This document shows positions 13,205-25,078 of a stretch of DNA of 43,244 bases, one piece after another (position 1 is the stretch's first letter; every line of letters starts with the position of its first letter). The notes under the pieces were generated by a model, which was not told where the DNA came from, did not search any database, and saw only the letters and a program-made list of their open reading frames with translations. The position numbers were made by a program, and so were the translations under genes. The stretch is taken from positions 1 to 43,244 of the forward strand of contig JBBPSI010000208.1 in the NCBI GenBank assembly GCA_038093515.1, written 5' to 3'. The stretch comes from Butyriboletus loyo. Its lineage: Eukaryota > Basidiomycota > Agaricomycetes > Boletales > Boletaceae.

Positions 13205-15828
13205 ATGGCCATGAACCGCCCACCACCGTTCGTTCCACAGGCGTACGATCCCAGGGATGCGTTGGACGACATCCCTGGGATTCACTGGGCACTTCACGAG
13301 TTCCTTCACTCTCGCATGCTCGAGGCTGAGGAGTATTGTCACCTTGTCGACCCAAACAAGTACGTTGCTACAGCACGTTTGAGCTTTAAAATTGAAAAGC
13401 TCCTCAGGGAGAGACTGTACTTTGCGACCGGCTATGGCCTCATTCAGTGTGTCAAGGGTCTTATGTCATTCGAGGACAAAGTACGTGGCACGTCGGACCT
13501 CCTTCTAGCGTGTTATGGGCACTGACATGCATGTTGCGAATAGGACCTACTTTCAGCTATAGATCACACAAGACATGGCAACTCTATCGCCTCCGCTCAC
13601 CGTAAACCCGCACCATCGTTGGCGGGCCGCCTTGCCAGCTATATCGTTCCTGGGATGAGCAATTCGGGTATAGAATGGATTGCACAAATGACACCGGTTG
13701 AGAGACATGCAGAACTTGTGTACGCTGAAAGCTTGTATGAAAAGGTGTCCGCGTCGCCCCCTCCTACTTATCCAGACATTAATGCGACCATCGGTAGAGT
13801 TTGCTTGGTGTCGTGTACTCTGGAGACTGGCTTGCATTCATCAAAGAAGTGTGAGTATTCCCTTCCTCCAGGTGCGACGACGGCTCAGGTTCGAAATCAT
13901 TTGGTATCTGGTTTTACAGATTGAACATGCGTACCACTATGTCAATATATCGACAACTGGGACGATACCTCGAAGCAGTTGATGCTGCGTATGCTGCTGC
14001 CCATGCGAATGACGACGCGTCAGATAGATTACTTGAGGACCCATCTATTGACGTACATTTTCGTTCGGGCGTGTATCTGGGTGTTGGTATGTCCCACCTC
14101 ATTCTGTCCTTGATGCCCGCGCGGCTCTTGGCGATCGTCGAGTTATTCGGCTATCGAGGCGACCGTAAGGAAGCGTTGAGATTGTTAGATCGAGCAGGTG
14201 GCTGGGATGCTCATGGTGAGAGGAGTGTCATCTCTCAAGGCAAGTCACACGTTGCATCGCGTTAGTGCCTGGTGTTATCATTCACTGAGGCTGACGATCA
14301 CCTAGAGTCTGAAGGCGTCCGCCGTGCGATTTGTGACATGACCCTACTCATATTCCATCTTGTACTATCCGCGTATACCTTTGAAAGCGTCGATGTGGCG
14401 GTGGCTCGGAGAATCGTAGAATGGAATTTGGGGAGATACCCCAATGGTGCACCCAGTGCTTCTGTATACCCCTGCAGAATCGCTAACTTGTGTTCCAGGC
14501 GTGTTTTTCCTCTTCGGCGCTGGTCGCCTTGCGCTTGTGCGCTCGCAGCCTCGGCGGGCTCTCGAGTATTATGCTAGAGCAACGCAAGCGCAAACTCAAT
14601 ACCGTAATATGCACCATATCAGTTGGTGGGAGAGTGCCATTGCCAATTTGGCACTGTGGAATGTTGACACCAGCAAAGGTTGGTGGAACCGCCTGCGTGG
14701 CGAGGCTACGGCAAGTCTAACCTTGCCACTTGGGTGCGTATGAACTCAGCGGACTCTGTAAATAGTGGTCCAAAGCAACTTACGCGTACGGGGAAGCGGC
14801 TTGTCTTGCGACGGTTGGTGACCACGATGGCGCTGCAAAGCTGATGGAGAAAGTATCTGGTCTTAGGCAACGGATCGCCGGGAAGAGCATACCACTTGAG
14901 GTAGGACGTGAGGTTTCCTTAAAGAATCCGTTCCCTGACTTTCTGCATTTTGATCATGTATCGATGGTTCTTGCCAACAGAAATTCGCCGCTCGCAAGGC
15001 ACGCAAGTATTTGGCTCAAAGGAACCGGCTGATCCTACCGGCACTCGAGCTCGCTTATGTGTTTGCTGCCATCGCACATGCTCCCCGCCAAGTCGTACTC
15101 GAGCGCATGATTCCCCATGTCCATCAAGTACTCGAAGAACTAGGCGTACTGGAGATGAACGGTGTCAGTGGAGATACGAATCCAAATGGGCAAAAGAACA
15201 AGCGGGGAAAAACGAGAAGTAAGGTGGAAGGGAAGGAGGGATACTGGGATGATCTATGTTTGGCACGGTTCTTGGAGGGCGTTTGCTGGCGCTTCGTTGC
15301 CTATCCAGTATGTCCACTTGTTTTGTCGACGTTCGCCAAGATCCGCTTTGTAGCTGTTTCGTGAAACTGATACGCTCTATTTCCAGGATCCCGATGCCGA
15401 ACTGGACACAGACGAAAAGGTACCCGTTTCAGTTGAGGAAGCTAGACACAAGGCCGAGTCTGCGTTTGAGGAGGTATTCGATAATGGACCCAGGATAGAG
15501 CTAGACCATTATATCGTTTACTACGCCCGTAGGTCGCTTTTTTTTCGTTTACTTCGACAGATTGACTGAGCGCGCGAGTAGATTTCGAGTACGGGCGGCT
15601 CCTCGCGCGTTCGGGCGACAAGGAGGGTGCCAAAGCCCAATTTGACATGGTACTGAGTGGGAAACCACTCGAGGTCAACGCCGCTGGACGCAAAGGCAAA
15701 TACAGTCTCGAGGTGTGTTCCTTCCGTTGATTGCAAATGGTTTCCCTCCTAATGTAACACCACAGAACGCCCTGTATATCCGGACGCACGGCGCTGTAGA
15801 TGCCCTATTGCAGAATCGACCTCTTTAA
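13205..15828 (+). CDS. IML2: IML2/TTC39-family tetratricopeptide protein
   Basis: Eleven exons (13205-13480, 13544-13744, 13798-13850, 13920-14215, 14306-14446, 14499-14710, 14766-14900, 14981-15307, 15387-15528, 15582-15712, 15766-15828) join in frame to 658 aa. Family features: LLSAIDHTRHGN near the start, SGDWLAFIKE, GVGMSHLILSLMPARLLAIVELFGYRGDR, an FGAGRLALVRSQPRRALEYY TPR-like hairpin, ATWSKATYAYGEA, and KARKYLAQRNRL with LPALELAYVF. Yeast Iml2 is needed for clearing inclusion bodies and is linked to mitochondria and lipid droplets; animal TTC39 proteins share the fold. Intron 6 has a GC donor (ACG|GCAAGT) and TAG acceptor and restores exactly the expected residues. A second in-frame ATG lies two codons downstream of the chosen start. 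Family assignment is firm; function in this fungus is inferred. Confidence 0.92.
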
Positions 15829-17024
15829 ATCGTACTGGTGCCACCTAATTCCTGACTTGACAGATGATCTGTTAATCGTTTACACACATTCCTTTACTGA
15901 TCTATTTACCCGTTCTTGGATTTTGCGATAGTGCTTGCTGTTATCTTTCGTTCGTCGTAGACTGCGCTGCGTGTATGGTTGGGTTGAACGATTTTGAGCG
16001 TGCGGGTTTCATCATTGGGACTATGAATTGAAGAATTCGATAATACCGAGACGGAGCGTCCTAAGTATGTGGTTAGTTGTTGGTTCTACAGCCATCGAAC
16101 CAAGAGACCCCCGCTGTGATGCTTCTTTCCTTAGTACGGCTTCGCTTCGCGAATTCCTTCCTTAGCATAGGCCTCACCCGCAAGTGATTGCAGCTCAGAC
16201 GTTGGACGTTGCACCGTGTCATTCGAGGTCGGACGACATTTATAAACACGAAGACTTGAGTTGAAGTACCTGATTGAAAGCTATCCGTATTGGTGTTGAC
16301 CAGGTCCCCGTTCGCCAACTGCCAAGATTGTCGGTTTGAGTGTTATGTCGGCCTTTCATAGGATGAAACCCCTGCTAACCGTGAGGAAGTCATACCAATT
16401 AGCAGGTGGGTGACCGTAGCCAACTTGAGGGGGCGCACTCGCGGATGAATGTTCTTCAAGGAACCTGGGCCACCATCCAGACGAGTTCTTGGTCACAGTT
16501 CCTTGGTATGCAACCCATATAACTCAGGTATCGGAAATTCACGCACCACTGCTTGTTTCAGCGGCATATTCGTCTCCGCGCCACGTTCATATGATAGAAG
16601 GGCATCAACTCTATAGCGGAATTGCGGATCAAATCAAGGATAGTTTCCAAGTGGCTGACCTAGCAACGCCAGCTTTATTTGACGCTCGGAGAATAGGCAT
16701 GCAATGTAGCCAAGTTATGCCGGACCAAGAAAGTATAGGTATAGACGTGCATGCCGCATACACGCGCTGAATTGATGATCGCGCGATGGTCAGCGAAATC
16801 TACTAGGCTGGTCAGTTCACATCCAAACGTGTTCCTTTACAACTATTAAAACGAATGTTACCACGTTAATGCATCCCTCAGACGACCTTTCGCAATTTGG
16901 ATCGTACACCATGAAGCTCGGAGCGTGTGCAAGTGGACACGACGACGAGGCGGCGCGGGCCGCGTTGACGCGATCTGTCACAGACCACTTACGCGTGACA
17001 CGCGCCATTTAGTGTCACGCCCGC
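15829..17024. other. Intergenic region upstream of MAU2
   Basis: About 1.2 kb without a supportable gene. The largest open frame (16489-16770, +) shows no known motif or splice partners. The last 200 bp before 17025 are GC-rich and probably contain the MAU2 promoter. Confidence 0.45.
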
Positions 17025-19839
17025 ATGATGGACGACCTCAATCATCCTCGCCCACAGAAACGACAGCGCATGGATCATATCGCAGACAGCGCTGAATCAT
17101 CCGCGCCGCCGCCATCGTCTATGTCGTCGCAACCTCCATCGACATTCCGACCCCTACCTCCTCCAGTGCTCCTCCTCGCGCTTCCAGCACTGCTAGCCCA
17201 TCCTCCCAGTCACGAACATTATCCTCTGTCACTGTTTTTATCGTTGAGAGCACTCAGGACGTGTCTCGAACTAAAAGCACTCACACCGGACATCGAATGT
17301 CGCGCTTGGACTAGTCTAGCTGAGGTAGGACTCAGAGTCGTCCATAGCGGTTTCACTACCACTGGGGAGCACGCTTGGGCAAATGGAATTGAAGCGGAAG
17401 TAAGTCATCTATTGAACGAATGCTCTCAGTGCTCATATCCTCCACTCTGCAAGGTTGAGAAAGCGATTGGAAGAGGGGTGCGTTGGATCTCATGTCCTTT
17501 CCCTTGTAAAAAAGCTGATAAAGCCCGTTCTTATAGCTCCTCATAGCGCAAAAGGTGCGAAACTCGTGCATATAACCAGGTTTGTCCCGATATGTTTGCT
17601 GATGGATACTTTGCAGCATCCCTCCCTTCGTCCACTCCGCCACCACCTGTCCCTGCTCAACGCAGCGTTCGCATTCCGAAGTAACAACACGAAGTATGCG
17701 CGTGCATTGCTGCGAAGACTCATAGCATCATTCATGTCCTCTGATTCTCCTTCTGTTGTGTACATGGCTCACTTGGCCCTCATCACGCACCTGACGTCAG
17801 CACAACCCCCTGTGCACGGTGCACCGAATCCTGCTGCTCCCTCAGCTGCTGAACTGCAAGCTGCTCTTACAGCCATCGAAACCCTATCTAGTCTCGCTGC
17901 ACAAAATAGACACTCCGCCATTGAAGATCTGACAGCAGTCCTGCGCGTTAGAGTGTTAGTTGGCGCTGGCCTGTGGGATTTGGTCGGTGATGCACTTTCG
18001 GTTGCAGAAAAGGTCATGCAGCTGGTTTTCCACATGAGGGAGGAGAAACCCGCGAAAGGACAGGAAGGCGAAAAGGCAAAGCAAGACACTGCCGAGGTCC
18101 TAATGAGATCATACTCGATAACGGCGCAGGACGTGCACAGTGGTGCTTCCTCCCAATCCCAGTCTCAATCAAAGGCTGACCCTACCCCTGCTCCCTCTCC
18201 CGCAAAAGAAGGATCATCCGTTCCTAGTCCAAAAGGCACGGATACCCTCACACTTGCGCTTACTGCGCATCTTCTCATTTTAGGTGTTACTTTTCATACA
18301 CACGCGGGTCGTGCGCGTGCTGCTGATACTCGATTGGCCGCCCTACATACTCTCATGGATAGTGGTGCGCTGGTAGGTGGTGCTAATTCAGATGGGCTGG
18401 TGGAAGTATGCCTCATCTTGTCTCCCTGATTACCTACACTAAATTTACAACCAGATTCCCCTTCCAGGACACGATTCCATCTTTCTACAAACAACTCACC
18501 CACACATCTTGTTTCTACTCACTTTTCTTGTCTCTGCTGTCGCGAAACGGGACCCAGTGTCTCGCCGCCCCAAAAAACGAGTGTTTGCAGAATGTGGAGT
18601 TGTACAGTGTCGGGAAGGTCGTCTGGGTAAAGAAGGTTCTATCAGAATAAATGGTATATTTCATTCATTTTCTCAAGTCGCAGGTGACTCAAGTATTGGA
18701 TACTCGTTTCCCCAGTTCCACTGTGGGCGTCTTATGGCGATGTGACTACTGTCGAGCAACACGCCCTCCGAATCGAGGCAGACTTGCTATGCGAACTCGT
18801 TACCGTAAGCATGCTTCATCATCCTGAAGTATATCTCCGTTTTACACCGACACTGTCTAGGTATCAATCCAAAGGGGTGGTTTTGAAGCCGCGGAGAGCG
18901 TGAGTTTGTCCTATTTTCAAGGTATCACGCTATTCAAATTGTTCTTACTAGCATCTCGCTACGCTGATTGCCCATACTCGCACGTACGACTTCTTCCCTG
19001 CTTATGCTGCTCGCATTGCACTTCTTCATGCGCACATTGCACATGCACTTGGCGATACGGAGCGTGCAGGAACATGCTATCGTGTAGCTGCTCACCTCGA
19101 TGGGGCGGGTCCCGTTGGGTCGAGTGTGGCACTCGGAGGGGGCTTCATAGCTGCGGCAGCCCGTGCTGGCGAGGCCCTTCTCCGTATCGGACTCTCTGCT
19201 GTCCAATCGTCGCCTCCTTCCTCTCTTCCTCCTGATGAACAAGCTAACCTGCAACTTGATGTCGCCACCACATCTCTCATCAAGGATGCCCTCGCACGGT
19301 GCTCATCGGGCGCCTCCGCGCCACTACCTGCTCTCGGGGAACTCATTTCGGCTGCGCTTGCACGTTCGCACATCATCCGATCTAAATCGCTTTTGAAGCA
19401 CGCGCTCGAGCTGCTCAGCGCCGCGGGGGATAATCATTTGCGTGCGTTGGTATTGGCTGTCGTGGGCGCGCAATACGTGTATACTGCCCCGGCGCATGCG
19501 ATGGAGGTCCTTGCCGTATGCGAGACGCTCGGTGCCGGCATGGGTGCCAATCCAAAGAAGGCAGAGGAAGGACCCGGAGGAGTCGCGCCGCCGTCCGACG
19601 TGACGCAAACCAAGGACGGCGTTGGTAACGCGCCATTACGATTATGGGTTGGCGAGCGCTTTCTCGGTGCGTATTTCCGCTGACAACCGGAGCGCGATAT
19701 GGATGATTGAGGATACGGTTCCACAGAACTGTTTAAGCGCGCTGGTAAAGAGAATCGGGTTCGCAAACAAGAGGCGTTCAATGCGGTGTACCAGGCGGCC
19801 GTGAACGACTTTGGGACGCATCGTGCGCGACTTTGTTGA
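17025..19839 (+). CDS. MAU2: MAU2/Scc4-type cohesin-loading factor
   Basis: Predicted partner of Scc2/NIPBL in loading cohesin onto chromatin. Exons 17025-17399, 17454-17477, 17537-17554, 17617-18405, 18455-18653, 18716-18804, 18861-18899, 18952-19666 and 19727-19839 give about 786 aa. Supporting blocks are YPLSLFLSLRALRTCLELKA, VEKAIGRGLLIAQKHPSLRP, SLLNAAFAFRSNNTKYARAL, IPLPGHDSIF followed by THPHILFLLTFLVSAVAKRD, PLWASYGD, and a C-terminal LRLWVGERFLELFKRAGKEN helix pair, as in the Cohesin_load family of TPR repeats. Exons 2 and 3 are only 24 and 18 nt. The 3' boundary of the exon starting at 18455 is ambiguous: a donor near 18617 is equally in phase. The N-terminal 60 residues are Pro/Ser-rich. 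Confidence 0.87.
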
Positions 19840-20032
19840 ACCTTTAATAAGTTAGAAGCAATTCCCCGCAGTGCTAATCATCATTATGCATGTAGCCATA
19901 GTTCTCTGTATTTGGACTCTACAGTAACATGGGTCAGTTGACATCTGTAATTTACTAGAGATTTCGCTGTATCACGAGGGACATGTCCCGTTTGACGGAA
20001 CAAAATGCCAACGTCGACGATCTAAACAACCC

Positions 20033-21044
20033 TCACCCGATCTCGATTCCGTCTACTTTGACTGTGATCCGAATGGGAAACGGCGAGATGCCGGTGGCAT
20101 TGGTGATAAGAGGAACAGCTGTGCGACCCTTTTCAGACGAGGTATGGGTGAGCATGACATGAAGGGCTTTGGTGAGGGTGGCGGCGAGGGTGGCGCTGAA
20201 TTCGTGACGGTCTGTGTGTGGCGGAGGTGAGGAAAGTTGTGCGATACACGTCCGAATGCAAACGAGGTGTAAGCACGAATGAAACGGGACGAATGCGCGG
20301 AGGTGTACCTCGATCTGATTTTGGCTGCCTTAGTTCTGCGTTGACGATCCTATTGGGGTGGGTGGGGAATATCGTGGAGTCAAGATCGAATGAGAAATGA
20401 AGGATGCGACGCACCATTGTTCCCATGGAACGTCTTCTTCTCCGACATACACTTGGAACCACGACTTTTTGGGTTTCTTTTCCGAAAAAGTGACCAGGAT
20501 CTGTACATCGTACACACGAAGGATAAGGATGAATCGTGGATTGAAAGCATGCGAGATAGTACCTGTCCACGTTTGCTCGTCCCGCTTTCGATCCCTTTCC
20601 AAAAAACGTCTACTTTCTCGTTGACGAGTTGTTCCATTTCGGGATCTGCGACGCCAGGCTGTGTTGTTGCGGTTCATGTGTGATCCAAAACACGAAGCAG
20701 AATATAGATGTCAGTATCACATCCTAACCAGAACTAGGAAATGTAGGATGAGGTTCGACAGGAACTTTAACGGAAGGGTGGGAAGGATGGTTGGTTGAAG
20801 TACTGACCATAGTGACGTCGAGCACGTCAAATGTCTGAGGTTCGACTGTCCCAAAGAGACGATGGAAGAGGATAGCGTGAAGGATCGCATGCAGGACTTC
20901 TTTGGCGGTCTGTCGTTCGAGGATCTATGCCCAGAGCATGACGATGGGGGACAACAATCGCGTGTAAGGGAAGATCGGGAAACTAGGTAACTCTAGAGGA
21001 CATACCACGTCGATGGACACGGTTGGAAAAGTAGTGTTCATCAT
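20033..21044 (-). CDS. ATG101: ATG101, autophagy initiation complex subunit
   Basis: Six exons (21044-21006, 20924-20808, 20658-20563, 20500-20415, 20349-20309, 20211-20033) give 185 aa, close to the usual HORMA-fold Atg101 length. Diagnostic blocks are LHAILFHRLFGTVEPQTF with VLDVTMPGVADPEME, VTFSEKKPKKSWFQVYVGEE with DVPWEQW, VNAELRQPKSDRDRHEF, and MLTHTSSEKGRTAVPLITN with SPFPIRITVKVDGIEIG at the C-terminus. ATG101 binds ATG13 and stabilises the ULK/Atg1 kinase complex in fungi and animals; S. cerevisiae lacks it. The gene is tail to tail with MAU2, with 193 bp between stops. Two consecutive start ATGs (21044 and 21041) are possible. Confidence 0.95.
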
Positions 21045-22834
21045 GATGGGTTCGGAGAAGGTGGGTTTGGTGGCCTCACTGCCAATGGTGTGAAGGCATA
21101 GGAGATGGTCTAACCTTTCCGACGTCCATTGACAGTCACATTGTTAAGGGATACAAGGCATCGCAAGCGGGCTATTACTGTAAGCTACAAACCTAACAAG
21201 GAGCTGAGGCAGAGACTCTTGAGCCAGATCAGTGCCCAAGTCTTCAGACTATGCCCGCGGCAATTCCCGTCGAGGCGAGAAATGGTAACTTAAATTGACC
21301 GCCCACCAACTGGTTATTAAATCCTCTGTGACGTCTCAAAGTCAAAGCAGAGCTATTGCGTTTGGCAGAAACAACAACAACCGAAGCGTAGGTTCAGGTC
21401 TCAGCGGATGACCCATGGTAGCCCGATCATAAATCCAGAGTCACCAATACGCCCACGAGCATGCCTGGTACTTCACTTTTCTCGTGCCTCTCCGCTACAG
21501 ACCGTATGAATCTCGTAATGGAAATCAGCGTACTGACAATTGTTCACCAGTACGAGCATCGGTGACCAGCAATTTTTTTTTTAAAAGAAAAAGATGAGTA
21601 TTCTCTTGCCACCTGGCGCACTGCTTCTACGATAGCGTCTCATCGCATGAGTGCTCATACCCTTTCCTCATCTCCTCGGTTTGTCACGATCACTATTTCG
21701 GTCGCTCGGCTCTCCAGTCTTCCTGGTACGTACGTTGACATTCTTGGTCGGCGTTAGAGCTGAAATTGAAGCATCAGTTTTAGCTCCGGTAATTGTTCTT
21801 TTGGTTCACGCTCGTTTTCTGGCGTGCACGGGACTTGAATGTGTAATTTCGGACCGTATCATGAAGTTTCGTCCAGGCGCTACACTAATCACGCTTCAGT
21901 GCTCCAACGATGGGGCCATTAACAAGAATACGTCACTTGGACCCCACAAGATTTCTCTACTTCTATCACTGGCAGGAATACATATTGCAGCGTTCGGCAT
22001 GTAGGTACCTCAGCTCACCATTTTTACTCGGGTTCTATGCAATATGAATTAGGCCATCTACTGTACTATGACTTACACTTTTACATGTATCTTGTCAAGT
22101 CCAGCAGGATGCCAGTGTAACAATGCAGCCGGAGTGGGCTAATGTCAAATTGTATCGCATGCATAAATTGAATCTGGCACTGCCATGCAGGTCCTGCATT
22201 GGTTGCGTATTTTCTCGCGATCTCATGGAATGTGGAGCCTCAGGTGATCTCGTTGGCGCCCCGGGCCGGGTTCCTCGCGTCAGGCCCAGCCGAGAAGTTC
22301 TTTACATTACTATATATATGTGTGTATGAACTCAACCGACATCCAGAATCCACCGCCAGCAGTCGTGTTTTTCCCATTATCGACAGTACAATACGAGTAG
22401 TGAAGCTGAGGGTAAGTGCACTCGTACGATACGATACTGACTAGTAATAGGACTTATCAGTCCGTCTCGTGTATCTATACTCGCTTTTAGGCCCGGCCCG
22501 GGCACTACATCTTTGCGGATAAGTTTTCGTGATGTTACACATAATCTCTCATTCGCGGAATTTCTGTTACTGCGATTCCCATCTCCATAACCCTGACTGC
22601 GCTGACACGAAACGCTATCCGGATCACAGTTATCAGGGTTTAATTATCCTCCAATTCCACGTAGAACCCTACTGTGCCATCAATCTGGTGCTGTTTATCT
22701 CCGTATCGACATATTCTCTGACGTAGTCTCTTACACACGACCATTTACAGCTCATTCATAATGGGAGCGCAGGGCTCAGCTTTCATTTTGATCGCCCTTG
22801 CCCGCTGCACCTCCAAGTCAAGCCTCGCCTTTCT
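21045..22834. other. 1.8-kb region, no supportable gene
   Basis: A plus-strand stretch at about 21,640-22,450 has hydrophobic open segments (for example SVLAPVIVLLVHARFLA) separated by plausible GT/AG pairs. I could not build a consistent spliced protein or recognise a family, so it may be a decayed gene. The remainder should include the ATG101 promoter on the left and that of the membrane-protein gene on the right. Confidence 0.35.
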
Positions 22835-24313
22835 ATGGCTTTTTCGGCACTACATACGATCCTTGATGTGACGTCTACCAACTCAACTAATCAAGGCGCT
22901 GAGTCCAGCTCGAACCTCCTCAACGATCGCATCGATTTGATGGCGGCCACGACACTCATTGGATTTACCTACGGCATCATGTCCACCCTTTACTGCATGA
23001 CCACCTATTTCCTCCTCAAGAAGCTGTTTCGGCGCAACACACGATCCGGGTCACATCCACAATCGCTCTCCAAGACCCGAACAGAATGGCGCAAAACACT
23101 TTTTTACATCGTCTACACCTCCATCTTGTTCATTCTGGCGACATTGTATACCGCTGGCAATTCTCAGAACGCAATCGTGGCCTACGTCGATAACAGGTCG
23201 TATTCTGGAGGTCCCTATCAATACTTCATCATGTACATGGCTGGTCAAAATGTTATGGTCATGACCGACATCACCTCTCTGATAATACTTTGGATGACGG
23301 ATGGCCTGATCGTCAGTGTCACTTCTCGTGCACATGTTGGAAAAATGCTGATGTTTAGTATCTATAGCTTTGTAGATTCATCGTGCTTTATCATAATATT
23401 GCATACGCGAGATGGATCATTCCTTTGCCATGTGCAATGTATGTCAGTGTTATTGGTCAGTGAACGATATTTGTCACGGTTGGCCCATCTGACTAGCGTG
23501 GGTTCGCTATAGTGATAAGTGCCCTTGTCTTACAGGGAGAAGTCAGCTTGGGAAAGATATTCTACCTCTCAGAGAACCTGCTGCTCGCTTATTATGCGCT
23601 ATCGTTCCTGCTGAGCGTTATCGCAACAGTGTTGATTGCCGTACGACTGTACTGGCACAAGGTCCAGCTCGAACGTGTGTTTGGTGAGCACCATGATCCG
23701 AACATTGGGGCTGGATCCGCTAACGTGACATCACTCCATTGTTGCTTCGACCCTGCTCCCGTTACGTACATTATTTGATCATCCGTTACTTATCAAGGTC
23801 CAAGAATGGAGTCCCCCTACATGAGTATTGCAGCGATGTTGATCGAATCTGCGGCACTCTATGGGGCATGGTCGCTCATGTTTTTGATTTTGTGTATTAT
23901 ACAGAGTCCAGGACAGATTATCCTCTTGGGGACGATGGCCCAGATTCAGGTGAGCTGCCGCATGGGACAGATTCAATCAATCCAGGAACGCACGTATGCG
24001 AATTGACGAATTTACGCCATAGGTCATTGCACCGCTCTTGATCATACTCCGGATTGCTCGCGGGAAAGCTTGGAATCATGGCAACAGTTTGGACGAGAAC
24101 GACGACGAGGCGGACCAACTTCCTTCGAGTACCATCGGGAGGCTCAGTTTTGGGTCCCGGCCCACCCGTCTTGTGGGTGTGTTTGGCATGGACGATGTTC
24201 ATCCGAGTGCAGTCGCCGGCGGTGGCGGGGTTAAGCACGAAGACGGCAACGTGGTCGAGCTTGGGCTGTATAGCTCTAAGCAGTCGAGCGTCATCGACGA
24301 TGTAAAAGCATGA
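22835..24313 (+). CDS. Seven-helix membrane protein, Agaricomycete type
   Basis: Five exons (22835-23311, 23368-23455, about 23540-23683, 23798-23949, 24023-24313) give about 383 aa. Seven hydrophobic segments are visible, including TLIGFTYGIMSTLYCMTTY, FYIVYTSILFILATLY, ITSLIILWMTDGLI, LLLAYYALSFLLSVIATVLI, and MLIESAALYGAWSLMFLILC. The DGLI-x-CRFIVLYH block after helix 3 and the long Ser/charged cytoplasmic tail are the pattern of large, uncharacterised Agaricomycete integral-membrane families. Function is unknown; a sensory or receptor role is speculation. The acceptor of exon 3 is uncertain (AG at 23534-35 breaks frame, AG at 23538-39 keeps it). Confidence 0.8.
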
Positions 24314-25078
24314 CAGACGAGATAAAGGGAGGAGAAGAGGAAGGAAGACGTGACGCTGCCGAGTCAATGCCCATGAGGACGACGTACCGACATACATACT
24401 ACTTGAAACCAACTTTGAGCATACTTGCCTCGTCTGGAGGCCACTCACTCACTTTGTCTCATTTTTTTCGTCTTTGACGTTGTCGGTTTGTATACCCCTG
24501 TATATATATTGCGGGACGTTGTCGATTTGCCTGTTGTTACCACCATTGTAATGTTAATGTTCCGCCCATTATATAATTATGTTGTAGGACTGAAAGTCTG
24601 AAACACTTTATAATATAACTCGACGACACATCCACATTGACTGCCGGCATAGTACTCCAGGTGCGTTTTCTATTCGGTTGTCTCAGAACGCTCTGTCTCA
24701 CATGACTGGTGAATATCGATAACGGACTCGGAAGTTGCTGATTGTTCGGGGTTCAGTGACTCACCGATGCTTACGGTGGTAGTGATCTCAGTGAATTTAT
24801 CAATCGCTTAACAAACCGATGACTAACTACAAATTACATACATTTTCCTGTCCTTTGGTGGTCGAGCACTAGTATAATTACATAATTCCGAACGTAGTAA
24901 TCCAAATCCCACGGTCGTCGCGCATTCACAGGGTACATCTCGTCATCTTGGCGGTGCAAGTACATACGTACTTCTAAATTGTGAACTTCTGGACCAGACA
25001 CTCAAAATACGAACGACAGGGGAACCGAAACGAAGTGGGCCTATGATAATGAGATCAAACGATATTGAATCGTTCCCT
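24314..25078. other. Intergenic region between convergent genes
   Basis: This stretch should hold the 3' ends of the membrane-protein gene (+) and the thioesterase gene (-). Sequence is AT-rich at 24,480-24,660. No coding or structured feature was seen. Confidence 0.5.

Noticed and set aside
21640..22450. Multi-exon gene with hydrophobic segments
   Set aside because: No splice combination gave a coherent protein; left as gene-poor region.
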